Origin: WRDF01 sp031552235
GTDB lineage: Bacteria > Bacteroidota > Bacteroidia > Bacteroidales > Rikenellaceae
DNA: 64,000 nucleotides
Reading direction: 5' to 3'
Assembly (NCBI GenBank): GCA_031552235.1
Contig: JAVBMR010000024.1
Span: 1-64,000 of the forward strand
Shown: piece by piece, positions 24,395 to 32,863 of the stretch
Layout of the letters: every line of letters begins with the position of its first letter
How positions within the stretch are numbered: position 1 is the first letter of the stretch
Notes under the pieces: generated by a model
Told to the model about the DNA's origin: nothing
The model's input: the letters and a program-made list of their open reading frames with translations, nothing else
The model's database searches: none
Made by a program: the position numbers and the translations under genes

Positions 24395-24457
24395 AACGTA
24401 TATTTTTAGTGTCAATAACTCACGAGTGTAAAGATACTGTTCTTACACAAAAATATT

Positions 24458-24465
24458 TAACTTTG
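24458..24465 (+). promoter_or_regulatory. -7 box for ugd
   Basis: TAACTTTG fits TAnnTTTG, 23 bases before the ATG. Confidence 0.5.
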
Positions 24466-24488
24466 TACATATTGATTAAGCAAAAAGT

Positions 24489-25802
24489 ATGAAAATAGCT
24501 ATCGTAGGCACAGGGTATGTGGGACTCGTAACCGGAGTATGTTTCGCCGAAATGGGCGTGGATGTGGTATGTATCGACGTAGATACCAGAAAGATAGAGA
24601 AGCTCCGTAAAGGCATCTCGCCGATATACGAGCCGGGGTTGGACGGACTGCTCGAAAAAAACATCGCGGCAGGGCGCCTCACGTTTTCCACCTCGCTAAA
24701 GGATGTCATCAGGGATGTCGAAGTGATATTCTCGGCCGTGGGGACGCCTCCCGGAGAGGACGGCAGCGCCGACCTTAAATATGTACTCCAGGTGGCCGAC
24801 GAGGTGGGCCGGAATATGGATTCGTACAAGTTGCTGGTCACGAAGAGTACTGTCCCTGTGGGTACGGCGGCGAAGGTTAAAGCGCTTATAACTCAGCGGT
24901 TGGCCGAACGCGGTGCGGATATTCCGTTCGACGTTGCATCCAATCCCGAGTTTCTGAAAGAGGGCAGCGCCATTAAAGATTTTCTCAGCCCGGACAGGGT
25001 CGTGATAGGCGTCGACAACGACAGGGCGAAAGAGATACTTACGAAACTCTACAGGCCGTTCCTGCTCAATAACTTCAGGGTGCTGTTCATGGACATCCCC
25101 TCAGCCGAGATGACGAAATACGCGGCGAATTCCATGCTCGCCACCCGCATCAGTTTCATAAACGACATTGCCAACCTCTGCGAACTGGTGGGTGCCGACG
25201 TGAATATGGTAAGGCGCGGGATCGGGAGCGACACGAGGATCGGTACGAAATTCCTTTACCCCGGCGCCGGATACGGGGGTTCGTGCTTCCCGAAGGACGT
25301 GAAGGCGCTGATAAAGACCGCCGAAGAGAACGGTTACGACATGCAGGTACTCAAAGCGGTCGAGAGCGTGAACGAGAAACAGAAAAAATTGCTGTTCGAC
25401 AAGCTGTCGAAACATTTCGGCGGCGACCTTCAAGGCCGTAAGATAGCTGTGTGGGGTTTGTCGTTCAAGCCCGAAACCAATGACATACGTGAGGCGACGT
25501 CCGAAGTTATGGTCAAGATGTTGGGCGAGGCAGGTGCGTCGGTAGCGGCCTACGACCCGGTGGCGATGGACGAGTTCAGGCACATGCACGGGGATATCGT
25601 GACCTATGTGAAAGACAAATACGAGGCACTGGCCGATGCCGACGCGCTGGTACTCCTTACCGAGTGGAAAGAATTCCGACTTCCATCGTGGGACGTGCTG
25701 AAAAGGCTGATGAAACAGCCGGTCATCTTCGACGGCCGCAACATATATGACCGCAAAGAACTTGAGGGCGAGGGGATAGAATACTACGCCATTGGATCCT
25801 GA
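24489..25802 (+). CDS. ugd: UDP-glucose 6-dehydrogenase
   Basis: A 437-residue NAD-dependent enzyme that oxidises UDP-glucose to UDP-glucuronate for capsule or glycan synthesis. The Rossmann motif IAIVGTGYVGLVTG is at residues 3-16. Further marks are STVPVGTA, NPEFLKEGSAIKDFLSPDRVV, the helix AEMTKYAANSMLATRISFIN, the catalytic Cys in YGGSCFPKDVKAL (about residue 260), and the C-terminal WGLSFKPETNDIREA. It is monocistronic here. It makes UDP-glucuronate, so it should not be read as part of the glucuronate breakdown route upstream. Confidence 0.94.
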   Translation: MKIAIVGTGYVGLVTGVCFAEMGVDVVCIDVDTRKIEKLRKGISPIYEPGLDGLLEKNIAAGRLTFSTSLKDVIRDVEVIFSAVGTPPGEDGSADLKYVLQVADEVGRNMDSYKLLVTKSTVPVGTAAKVKALITQRLAERGADIPFDVASNPEFLKEGSAIKDFLSPDRVVIGVDNDRAKEILTKLYRPFLLNNFRVLFMDIPSAEMTKYAANSMLATRISFINDIANLCELVGADVNMVRRGIGSDTRIGTKFLYPGAGYGGSCFPKDVKALIKTAEENGYDMQVLKAVESVNEKQKKLLFDKLSKHFGGDLQGRKIAVWGLSFKPETNDIREATSEVMVKMLGEAGASVAAYDPVAMDEFRHMHGDIVTYVKDKYEALADADALVLLTEWKEFRLPSWDVLKRLMKQPVIFDGRNIYDRKELEGEGIEYYAIGS

Positions 25803-25962
25803 GGTTGCTCCCGCGACACGGCCAGCGTGTCGAGATCATTTCTTCATTAACGTTACGGTGCGAATAGTTGGCTCTGCTATATTGGGCACCATAGGACACC
25901 GGCATAAGGTCGGTTGGCAAGAGGCGTTATTGCACCTAAGCATTAATTTTTTTGATGGAAAA

Positions 25963-25994
25963 TTTGGTGCGGAAAGAAATATGCCTTAAATTTG
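25963..25994 (+). promoter_or_regulatory. Consensus Bacteroidetes promoter of tRNA-Gln
   Basis: TTTG (25963-25966), 20 bases, then TAAATTTG (25987-25994); the tRNA begins 12 bases after the box. This is one of the two perfect matches with 19-21 spacing that I found upstream of a gene with a short leader. Confidence 0.85.
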
Positions 25995-26005
25995 CACCAC
26001 GAAAT

Positions 26006-26076
26006 TGAGCTATGGTGTAATGGTAACACTGCAGATTCTGGATCTGCCTTTCTTGGTTCGAATCCAGGTAGCTCAA
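26006..26076 (+). tRNA. tRNA-Gln (anticodon CTG)
   Basis: The cloverleaf closes with acceptor stem TGAGCTA/TAGCTCA, D arm with GGTGTAATGGTAACAC, anticodon stem GCAGA/TCTGC with loop TTCTGGA (anticodon CTG), and T arm with GGTTCGAATCC. The CCA end is not encoded in full (CAACAAA follows). It stands alone with its own promoter and terminator. Confidence 0.95.
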
Positions 26077-26086
26077 CAAAATAACG

Positions 26087-26118
26087 GTAGTTGCCAGATA
26101 ACGGCAACTACTTTTTTT
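26087..26118 (+). terminator. Terminator of tRNA-Gln
   Basis: GTAGTTGCC pairs with GGCAACTAC around AGATAAC, followed by seven T residues. Confidence 0.92.
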
Positions 26119-26120
26119 AT

Positions 26121-26198
26121 GCTTATCCGCAAAAATACCTCTGTGGTGAAGTTTGCGGAGAGGCTTTTTTCAGGATTATCCCGCATTAATGTGTTGCA
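26121..26198 (+). repeat. Juxtaposed type B and type A repeat ends
   Basis: GCTTATCCGCAAAAATACCTC (26121-26141) is the type B terminus seen at 31091. About 30 bases later AGGATTATCCCGC...TGTGTTGCAC (26172-26198) matches the inverted type A terminus at 28679-28700 (read on the minus strand). No element core remains between them. Confidence 0.65.
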
Positions 26199-26222
26199 CA
26201 ATACTTTTCTACACTGCACCAC

Positions 26223-26264
26223 AACAAACGAGCCCGGCCTTTCCTAAGGCCGGGCTCGTTTGTT
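26223..26264 (-). terminator. Terminator of the OmpA-like gene
   Basis: A 19-bp perfect stem, AACAAACGAGCCCGGCCTT / AAGGCCGGGCTCGTTTGTT, with a TCC loop, 16 bases downstream of the stop. Confidence 0.9.
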
Positions 26265-26279
26265 AGATTCGTATTTCGT

Positions 26280-26978
26280 TTATTTCAGCGTGCCTGCTTC
26301 AGCCTGCGAAACCATGTTCTTGTTGGCTGTCAGGTATATTTCCACGCGGCGGTTCTGGGCACGGCCGGCTTCGGTCGAGTTGTCTGCTACCGGAGAATCG
26401 TACGCAAGGCCTTTGGTGGCGATGATCTGCTTCGAAGGAACGCCCTGTCCGACGAGGTAGTTCTGTACTGCCGTTGCGCGGTTGGTCGAAACTTTCTCGT
26501 TAGCCTCGTGTGTTCCCACGTTGTCGGTGTGGCCGTAGATCGTGATGTCCATATCGGGTTCGGTCACGATAGTACCTGCGAATTTAGACAGCGATTCACG
26601 CGATGAAGTGCTGAGTGTCGATGAGTTGAAGCCGAAGAGGATACCGTCGTTGAAAGTTACCTTGATAGCCTGGAGGCCGTTCTGGTCGGTCACTTCCTGC
26701 ACCTGTGCGTCTTTTACCTGTTGGGCTATTTCGGCCTGTTTTTTGTCCATCTTCTTGCCGATGAGCGTACCTGCGCCAGCGCCGACGCCAGCTCCCACTG
26801 CTGCACCTATCGCAGCGCCTTTGCCACCGCCTGCCAATGCGCCGATACCTGCGCCAAGCAGCGCACCGCCGCCAGCACCGTAAGCAGCGCCTTTACCTGT
26901 GTTGCTCCATGACGAGCAACCCGCCATCATTACTCCGGCCGCAAAAAGGGCCGCGATAGATAATTTCGAACTTTTCAT
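26280..26978 (-). CDS. OmpA-family lipoprotein with glycine-zipper segment
   Basis: A 232-residue outer-membrane lipoprotein (signal ending VMMAG, Cys21). Residues about 28-75 form a glycine zipper (GAAYGAGGGALLGAG, GAAIGAAVGAGVGAGAG), which may insert in or pack against the membrane. Then comes a charged linker, KKMDKKQAEIAQQV. The C-terminal OmpA-like domain binds peptidoglycan: ILFGFNSSTLS, ITIYGHTDNVGTHEANEKVSTNRATAV, and GRAQNRRVEIYL are its standard marks. It resembles YiaD/Pal-type proteins and probably tethers the outer membrane to the cell wall. It is monocistronic. Confidence 0.93.
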   Translation of the reverse strand: MKSSKLSIAALFAAGVMMAGCSSWSNTGKGAAYGAGGGALLGAGIGALAGGGKGAAIGAAVGAGVGAGAGTLIGKKMDKKQAEIAQQVKDAQVQEVTDQNGLQAIKVTFNDGILFGFNSSTLSTSSRESLSKFAGTIVTEPDMDITIYGHTDNVGTHEANEKVSTNRATAVQNYLVGQGVPSKQIIATKGLAYDSPVADNSTEAGRAQNRRVEIYLTANKNMVSQAEAGTLK

Positions 26979-27109
26979 AATCTTAAGTTTTATTGTTTTA
27001 GAGTTTCATATGCACCTGAATATTACGCAAAATGCAGGCCATTTTCCAGATGATAACGTTTGTTTCGCAATATTGTTGCATCCGCCGCGATAATTTTTTT
27101 GTAAACAAA

Positions 27110-27138
27110 AGCCGCCTCTTTAGTGTCGGGCGGCCTTT
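27110..27138 (-). terminator. Probable terminator of purA
   Basis: On the minus strand, GGCCGCC and GGCGGCTTTTG pair around CGACACTAAAGA, ending in T-rich sequence 30-50 bases after the purA stop. Confidence 0.6.
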
Positions 27139-27166
27139 ATTCGCGTGTGGACGGAAGCCCGGCGCG

Positions 27167-28435
27167 TTATCTTACGATGGTTTCCTCGCGGTCGGGGCCT
27201 ACCGAGATGATCTTTACCGGCACGCCGCACTCTTTCTCGATGAATTCCACGTATTCCTTGAACTCGACGGGGAAATCTTCGTATTTGCGGATGTGGTTGA
27301 TGTCCTGGTTCCAGCCCTTGAACTCGCGGTAGAGCGGTTTGATATCTTCGTTTACCTCATAGGGGAAGTGGGTTGTCTGCTCGCCGTCGATATCGTAAGC
27401 TATTGCCACCTTGATGGTTTCGAACGTGTTGAGGACGTCGTTCTTCATCATGATGAGGGCGGTGACGCCGTTGAGCATGACGGTGTATTTCAGGGCGACC
27501 ATGTCGAGCCAGCCGCAGCGGCGCGCGCGTCCGGTGGTCGAGCCGAATTCCTGGCCTATTTCGCGCATCTTCTGACCGTCCTCATCGTCCAGTTCGGTCG
27601 GGAACGGGCCGCTGCCCACGCGCGTGCAATAGGCTTTGAAGATGCCGTACACGTCGCCGATACGGTTGGGAGCTACACCCAGTCCGGTGCAGGCGCCTGC
27701 GCATAGTGTATTCGATGAAGTTACGAACGGGTAAGTCCCGAAATCGATATCGAGCAGCGCGCCCTGAGCGCCTTCCGCCAGTACAGGTATGCTTTCGTTG
27801 ATGTATTCATTCACGGCCTGTTCGCTGTCCACGAACGCACACTGGCGTATTTTTTCTATGCCGGCAAACCATTCCTTCTCGTACTTCGCTATGTCGTATG
27901 TGAAGTCGGGGTATTGCTTGAGCATGTTGATGTGCTTCTCTTTCAGTGTGTTGTAGCGTTTCTTGAACTCGTGCGAGAGAATGTCGCCTACACGGAGGCC
28001 GTTGCGGCCGGTTTTGTCCATATAGGTCGGGCCGATGCCTTTGAGGGTCGAGCCGATCTTGGTTTTGCCTTTTGCCGCTTCCGACGCCGCGTCGAGCATG
28101 CGGTGTGTCGGGAGGATGAGGTGCGCCTTCTTGGAGATGGCAAGTTTCGAAACCACATCGTTGCCTGAGGCTTCGAGCGCGGCGATCTCGCCTGCGAGGA
28201 TGGCGGGGTCGATCACGACGCCGTTGCCTATCATGTTCACCGTGCCGGGGCGGAAGATCCCCGACGGTATCGTGTTGAGTACGTATTTCTTACCGTTGAA
28301 GTGGAGCGAGTGCCCTGCATTGGGCCCGCCCTGGAACCTGGCGATTACCTTGTAGTTGGGGGTGAGTACGTCGACTACTTTACCTTTACCTTCATCGCCC
28401 CACTGGAGGCCAAGTACCACATCGATTTTTTTCAT
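27167..28435 (-). CDS. purA: Adenylosuccinate synthetase
   Basis: A 422-residue GTP-dependent enzyme joining IMP and aspartate, the first committed step to AMP. Marks: LGLQWGDEGKGKVVD (phosphate loop and catalytic Asp13-type residue), GGPNAGHSLHF, GIGPTYMDKTGRNGLRVGD, EGAQGALLDIDFGTYPFVTSSN, GVAPNRIGDVYGIFKAYCTRVGSGPFPTEL, and GSTTGRARRCGWLD. It is standard in length. purB lies at 51.5 kb in the same window, so the two AMP-branch enzymes are not in one operon. Confidence 0.96.
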   Translation of the reverse strand: MKKIDVVLGLQWGDEGKGKVVDVLTPNYKVIARFQGGPNAGHSLHFNGKKYVLNTIPSGIFRPGTVNMIGNGVVIDPAILAGEIAALEASGNDVVSKLAISKKAHLILPTHRMLDAASEAAKGKTKIGSTLKGIGPTYMDKTGRNGLRVGDILSHEFKKRYNTLKEKHINMLKQYPDFTYDIAKYEKEWFAGIEKIRQCAFVDSEQAVNEYINESIPVLAEGAQGALLDIDFGTYPFVTSSNTLCAGACTGLGVAPNRIGDVYGIFKAYCTRVGSGPFPTELDDEDGQKMREIGQEFGSTTGRARRCGWLDMVALKYTVMLNGVTALIMMKNDVLNTFETIKVAIAYDIDGEQTTHFPYEVNEDIKPLYREFKGWNQDINHIRKYEDFPVEFKEYVEFIEKECGVPVKIISVGPDREETIVR

Positions 28436-28480
28436 TTTGCCGTTTATTGTTAGTACATTTTATGAAAACGCAATTACCGT

Positions 28481-28512
28481 CAAAAGTACGTTTTTTTTGC
28501 CGCACCGCCCAA
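28481..28512 (-). promoter_or_regulatory. Promoter of purA
   Basis: On the minus strand TTGG, 20 bases, TACTTTTG (box at 28481-28488): one mismatch from the consensus -33 element with correct spacing. The 5' leader is about 40 bases. Confidence 0.6.
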
Positions 28513-28573
28513 TATTACGCCCTGTTTTTTCATCAAGATATGAACACCTGGGGTGTGCGGCGGTAAAATATCC

Positions 28574-28703
28574 GGAATTATCCCTTTTCATGTTGTAGCA
28601 TTTTTCCGGATCGCCATGCGATCCGGCGGCCAGCCCTGAAGGGGCGGAGGGCGGGCCGCTTAATAACTTTACGTTGCAACAACACTAAAGGGGATAATCC
28701 TGA
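28574..28703 (+). repeat. MITE-like element, type A ends, different core
   Basis: The left end GGAATTATCCCTTTTCATGTTG pairs with the right end CAACACTAAAGGGGATAATCC: an imperfect terminal inverted repeat of about 26 bp over a 130-base element. The core carries CCGGATCGC-CAT-GCGATCCGG and a GCGGCC...GGCCGC hairpin. The core differs from the copies at 7142 and 54592, but the ends are the same. It occupies most of the 364-base gap between purA and the TPR gene. Confidence 0.8.
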
Positions 28704-28744
28704 AAATATCCGCATCTCGGACAGTTTGCGGAAAATATATGCCG

Positions 28745-28752
28745 TATTTTTG
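28745..28752 (+). promoter_or_regulatory. -7 box for the TPR-protein gene
   Basis: TATTTTTG, with TTTG 16 bases upstream (28725-28728), slightly short spacing. It lies 47 bases before the ATG. Confidence 0.45.
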
Positions 28753-28799
28753 CGTTAGAAGGTTTAAAACGGTAATTTAGCGATGCAAAATAGATCGGC

Positions 28800-30839
28800 A
28801 TGCGTAAAATTTTTCTGGTAACGGCGTTTCTTTTGTCTTTCTCGTTCTGGCAGCCCGCCGGAGCGCAGATAAACAAGGTCTATTTCTATTACATGGGGCA
28901 TAACTATCTGGTGGACAAGAATTACCAGGACGCAATAAGCACGCTCAACACTCTTCTGAAGGCCGATCCGGATGCCTATGAGGCCTACTATATGCGCGGG
29001 ATCGCCAAATATAACCTAGACGATATGGTTGGCGCGGAGCAGGATTTCTCGGCCACTGTCGAGAAAAACCCCGTCTACACGATGGCATATTACAACAGGG
29101 CCATAACACGACTGAGGATGAGCAATTTCGATGACGCGCTAAAGGATTTCGCCGAGGTCATAGCCCTGCGCCCCGATTTCGCAGGCTCGTTTTTCAGCCG
29201 TGGCATCGCTTATTTCCAACTCGAAAAATATGAACAGGCGGTCAGTGATTTCGATGAGTTTATCCTGCGCGACGACAAAGTGACGGATGCCTATATCAAC
29301 CGCGGCACGAGTTACCTCTTTCTGGGCGATACAGTTCGCGCCATGGTCGATTACGACAAGGCTGTCCGCACCAATATGTACGATCAGAGGGCGTATAACA
29401 GGCGGGGGACGCTCTATCTGCAAATGGAGGATTACGACAAGGCGATGGCCGATTTCGACCACGCGATAAAGCTCGATTCGACATACGCGAACGCATATTT
29501 CAATAAGGCGATGGTATACGCCAACACCAAGCGTCCGCTGGAAACCATCGAGAATTTCTCGCGCGTGTTGGAGTTGGAGCCGGACAATGCCCTTACCTAT
29601 TTCAACCGGGCGCTGACCCGCTCGCAAATAGGGGATTACAATAACGCGCTGGCGGATTACGACCAGGTGTCCAGATATGCACCGGGCAATGTCCTCGTGT
29701 ATTACAACCGGGCCGCGGTGAGGCTCAGGCTCGGCGACCTCGATGGCGCGATGCGCGATTACACAAAGGCAATCGAGCTGTATCCCGATTTTGCCAACGC
29801 CTATATCAACCGGGCGGGCGTCAGGGCTATGCAGGGCGATCCGGCCGGTGCGAGGCAAGACCATAATATAGCCGATACCAAGATCGCCGAGTATCGTTCG
29901 AAGCTGAACGACAGTACTTTTTCGGTATATGCCGACACTTCGAGGCGGTTCTCGCAGTTGTTGGCTTTCGATTCGAAACTTGCCGGGACGAGGCTCACAG
30001 GCGAGCAGGAGGATACGCGTATCGCGATGCTGCCGCAGTTCAGGTTCACGCTTTTGCGCGGCGACGTGCCGGGCGATGGGCCAGGCAGTGCGAAGCCCGA
30101 TGCCGCTGGGCGTGGCGGTGCGAAACCTGTGCCGGTCAATACCGCCCGGCCGTATTTCCACGAAAAGCTGTCGAAGTTCATCTCCGACATGGATATCCCG
30201 TATCTCGTTCTGACGACAAAGGATACCGATATCTCGCCAGACTCTGTGATGATGCTCGACAGGCAGGCTTCCGAACGCATCCAAACCGCAAGGGCGGATA
30301 TACGCGACCTGTTCGAAAAGGGTATCACTCAGGGACTTGTCAAGCAATACACCAGCTCGGTAAACATCTATGGCGAGGCTGTGGACAAAGATCCGACGAA
30401 CCCGTTCTTGTACCTGAACCGCGCGGCGATACGCAGCGAGATGATAGATTTCGTGTCGTCGATCAGCATGCCCGTGCAACGGTTGTCGGTGGACGGCGAC
30501 CCGGGAGGCATCGTGAATTCCACAACGCAGAGGACGTACAATTACGACGAGGCCATCTCCGACCTGAACAAGACTATGAAACTGCTGCCCGATTTCGCGC
30601 ACGCCTATTATAACCGCGGTAATCTCCAGGTTGCGTCAGGCCGCCTTGCCGAGGCCTATGCCGACTATACCAAGGCCATCGAACTGTATCCCGATTTCGC
30701 CGAGGCATACTACAACCGAGGCCTGGTGCAGATATATATGAAGGACGTGCAGAAAGGCAGCCTCGATGTCAGCAAGGCCGGCGAGCTTGGGATCAAGGAG
30801 GCGTATGTCGTCCTGCGTCGCTATGCTTCGGAAGAGTAG
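28800..30839 (+). CDS. Secreted TPR-repeat protein
   Basis: A 679-residue protein with a signal peptide (FLVTAFLLSFSFWQPAGAQ). Residues about 30-350 are consecutive TPR units of 34 residues with the recurring A-x-x-NRG/NRA and DYDKAI/LYPDFANAY signature (for example INRGTSYLFLGD, NRRGTLYLQMED, YFNKAMVYANT, INRAGVRAMQGD), roughly nine to ten repeats. A linker of about 190 residues follows. It includes a Gly/Pro/Ala-rich stretch (GDGPGSAKPDAAGRGGAKP, about 427-445). The C-terminus has two to three more TPRs (YYNRGNLQVASGRL, YYNRGLVQIYMKD). Such proteins are scaffolds in the periplasm or at the outer membrane. The partner is unknown. Confidence 0.85.
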   Translation: MRKIFLVTAFLLSFSFWQPAGAQINKVYFYYMGHNYLVDKNYQDAISTLNTLLKADPDAYEAYYMRGIAKYNLDDMVGAEQDFSATVEKNPVYTMAYYNRAITRLRMSNFDDALKDFAEVIALRPDFAGSFFSRGIAYFQLEKYEQAVSDFDEFILRDDKVTDAYINRGTSYLFLGDTVRAMVDYDKAVRTNMYDQRAYNRRGTLYLQMEDYDKAMADFDHAIKLDSTYANAYFNKAMVYANTKRPLETIENFSRVLELEPDNALTYFNRALTRSQIGDYNNALADYDQVSRYAPGNVLVYYNRAAVRLRLGDLDGAMRDYTKAIELYPDFANAYINRAGVRAMQGDPAGARQDHNIADTKIAEYRSKLNDSTFSVYADTSRRFSQLLAFDSKLAGTRLTGEQEDTRIAMLPQFRFTLLRGDVPGDGPGSAKPDAAGRGGAKPVPVNTARPYFHEKLSKFISDMDIPYLVLTTKDTDISPDSVMMLDRQASERIQTARADIRDLFEKGITQGLVKQYTSSVNIYGEAVDKDPTNPFLYLNRAAIRSEMIDFVSSISMPVQRLSVDGDPGGIVNSTTQRTYNYDEAISDLNKTMKLLPDFAHAYYNRGNLQVASGRLAEAYADYTKAIELYPDFAEAYYNRGLVQIYMKDVQKGSLDVSKAGELGIKEAYVVLRRYASEE

Positions 30840-30882
30840 CGGGCATTAAAACCATCTTGAGAGTTGTGAGAGTGTAAATAAC

Positions 30883-30915
30883 GGTAGCACGCCGCTTTAC
30901 GGGCGAGCTATTTTT
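30883..30915 (+). terminator. Possible terminator of the TPR-protein gene
   Basis: GTAGC..GCC and GGC..GCTA pair imperfectly and are followed by five T residues. Confidence 0.45.
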
Positions 30916-30971
30916 GCATCATTACCATTTTTGGGCTCGATTCCATGCCGCTCGAATCATTTTGTATTTAT

Positions 30972-31037
30972 ATCCTGCGGCTGCGGGGCGAAATCGAAAA
31001 TTTCGAGCCGCAGGATGTGGCGATTGTGAAGCAATCA
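30972..31037 (+). repeat. Palindromic REP-like element, copy 3
   Basis: Outer stem ATCCTGCGGCT (30972-30982) / AGCCGCAGGAT (31006-31016), one-sided GCGGGG bulge, inner stem CGAAAT/ATTTCG; stem 2 GATTG-TGAAG-CAATC nearby. Relative to copy 2, the outer stem has a compensated pair change and the inner stem is entirely different but still pairs. Confidence 0.85.
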
Positions 31038-31089
31038 CCGTCTTTCCGATTTGTGGGGCCGGTAGTTGTTTTCAGGGGCTAATTATAAC

Positions 31090-31452
31090 GCTTATCCGCA
31101 AAAATACCCCTAATCTTTAAATAAGGTCAAATATTAATCTATTGGTGTCGCTTCGCGACACCGGCAGCCTGCCGCCGCCCAACGTGGCGGACTGGTCGCT
31201 TCGGCGACTCCGATAGAGCGGGAACGTCGATCTACACCCGGAACGCTGTGCTGCGAAACTGTGCCCGTTGCCAGCGGCAGACTTGTCGCTTCGGCGACCC
31301 CGATAGAGCGTCAAGGTTATTTCACTTCCAAGAGTTCCGGTGCGTGCTAATATCCCTGCTCTTTCCGTGTGCCGGAAGGCATCCCGCTTTCCGCTCGTTC
31401 GCGCCCGTCGCCAGCGGCAGACTGCACCGCAGGAGTAATATTGCGGATAAGC
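31090..31452. repeat. MITE-like element, type B (both ends present)
   Basis: A 363-base element with terminal inverted repeats: left GCTTATCCGCAAAAATACCCC, right (minus strand) GCTTATCCGCAATATTACTCC, 17-18 of 21 identical. Inside are the hairpin GGTGTCGCTTCGCGACACC (31144-31162), two direct copies of GTCGCTTCGGCGAC-CCGATAGAGCG (31193-31219 and 31286-31312) and two of CCAGCGGCAGACT. No coding frame is convincing. It fills most of the 769-base gap between the TPR gene and the GH130-like gene. A type A end abuts it (31456-31477). Confidence 0.8.
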
Positions 31453-31488
31453 ATACTAATTATCCCTGTTTGCTTGGCCATTTTTCAA

Positions 31489-31521
31489 CGAAAAGGAGCG
31501 GCCGTAAGGCCGCTCCTTTTT
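31489..31521 (-). terminator. Terminator of the GH130-like gene
   Basis: AAAAGGAGCGGCC-GTAA-GGCCGCTCCTTTT, with A/T runs on both sides. Confidence 0.85.
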
Positions 31522-31608
31522 CGCGAGGCTGTTCCCATGTAACTTACGGGGTTGCCCCAAAGTTTGCGATGATAACTCCCGCCGTCTTTTGACCACCCGG
31601 ACAGCCAG

Positions 31609-32748
31609 TTATTTCTTCTTCTTTTTTGCAGCGGGATCGTAGACCGCTACCCCGACGCGCGAATCGGCGCAACCGTAATAGAGATACCATTTCTTGTTGT
31701 GCAGCACCAGGCCCTCGATGAATACCGTTCCGGCCGGGTATTGCCCGCTCTTTTCGAACGAGGCCTCGGGGATGAAGAACGGCTTGTCGAGCCTGCCGAT
31801 GAGTTTTGTGGGGTCTTTGCTGTCGAACAGGGCCTGTCCGGCGCAGTAGGAGTTGAACGTGTAGTTGGGGTCGCCCTTGGTGCTGCCGCCGTTCTTGCCG
31901 TTGTAGAAAAGTATGATGCCTTTGTCGGTCATTACGGCAGGAGGGCCGCATTCGGGGAAATCGCTGTCGAAATATCCCGCACGCGGTTCCATCAATCTCA
32001 GCAGTTCGCCCTTTTCGTTGAGCATCGGTGTCCAGTCCGTAAGGTTGTCCGATGTGGCGACGTTCACGAACCGTTCGCCCCAGTACATCCAGTATTTGCC
32101 GTCGATCTTGGCGATGACGGTCTTGCCCCCTTTGACTTTGGTTATGACCGAAGCCGATTTGGTGTAATTATTATTGAATCGCCCGTCGTACGCTTTGGCG
32201 AATGCGGGGCCGTGCTTCTGCCAGTTTTTCAGGTCGCGCGACGTGGCCACGGCCAGGCGCGCCGTTTTACGGTTCCATTGGGTGTACATCATAACGTAGA
32301 GCCCGTCTTCGGTCATGGCGATGCGGGGGTCTTCCGTTCCTCCGGGCCATTCGTTGTCATGCTGTGCGTCGTTGTCCGGGTAGAATACCGGCTGCGGCAG
32401 GCGTTCGAAATGAATGCCGTCTTTAGACCATGCGTAGCCGAGGCGCGATGTGCGTTTGCCGATCCCCTCGCCGAAGCGGTCTTCCGCGCGGTAAAACACT
32501 ATGATATTGCCGTCCTTTATCGTGGCGGCAGGGTTGAACGTGTCGTTCGATTCCCATGCTACAGGGCCTTTTGTAACAGGGCAATTAAATCTCGTAGTGG
32601 TGTCGGGCGAGATTACCGGGTTGACGCCTTCGGGCCTTACGAAGTTCGTCCATGCCCAGTCCGGGTATTCCGAGGGTTGTTTCGCTTGGCATGACAATGC
32701 CATTGCTGCGGACAATAGCATGGTGGCAAGGAATAGTCGTTTTTTCAT
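31609..32748 (-). CDS. GH130-like (five-bladed beta-propeller) glycosidase or phosphorylase, lipoprotein
   Basis: I start at MKKRLFLATM (32748), which gives a lipoprotein signal with Cys20 (AMALSC); the track upstream is not part of it. The protein has 379 residues. Marks of the GH130/GH43-like propeller: NPAATIKDGNIIVFYRAED, SRLGYAWSKDGIHF, PGGTEDPRIAMTEDGLYVMMYT, KYWMYWGE, LLFYNGKN-like ILFYNGKNGG, and GTVFIEGLVLHNKKWYLYYGCADSRVGVA. GH130 members act on beta-mannosides or related disaccharides, by phosphorolysis or hydrolysis; the lipid anchor and surface/periplasmic site favour hydrolysis (inference). The C-terminus is five to six lysines. No SusCD pair or other GH gene is adjacent. Confidence 0.8.
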   Translation of the reverse strand: MKKRLFLATMLLSAAMALSCQAKQPSEYPDWAWTNFVRPEGVNPVISPDTTTRFNCPVTKGPVAWESNDTFNPAATIKDGNIIVFYRAEDRFGEGIGKRTSRLGYAWSKDGIHFERLPQPVFYPDNDAQHDNEWPGGTEDPRIAMTEDGLYVMMYTQWNRKTARLAVATSRDLKNWQKHGPAFAKAYDGRFNNNYTKSASVITKVKGGKTVIAKIDGKYWMYWGERFVNVATSDNLTDWTPMLNEKGELLRLMEPRAGYFDSDFPECGPPAVMTDKGIILFYNGKNGGSTKGDPNYTFNSYCAGQALFDSKDPTKLIGRLDKPFFIPEASFEKSGQYPAGTVFIEGLVLHNKKWYLYYGCADSRVGVAVYDPAAKKKKK

Positions 32749-32813
32749 TTCAGGGTATTTTTGGTTGTTTTTATTCCTGTATTTTGTAAAAGTAATGAAA
32801 TTGTTCCAAAATA

Positions 32814-32845
32814 AAAAGGACAACCTGTGCAGGCTGTCCTTTTTA
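32814..32845 (-). terminator. Terminator of korAB
   Basis: AAAAAGGACA and TGTCCTTTTT pair around an 11-base loop, 19 bases after the korB stop. Confidence 0.85.
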
Positions 32846-32863
32846 GTGGGTTTAACGGGGAAA

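Noticed and set aside
25814..25832. CGACACG/CGTGTCG hairpin after ugd as terminator
   Set aside because: The stem is 7 bp and no T-run follows; too weak to call.
26006..26076. A longer tRNA cluster at the Gln locus
   Set aside because: Only one cloverleaf is present; the terminator hairpin follows at once.
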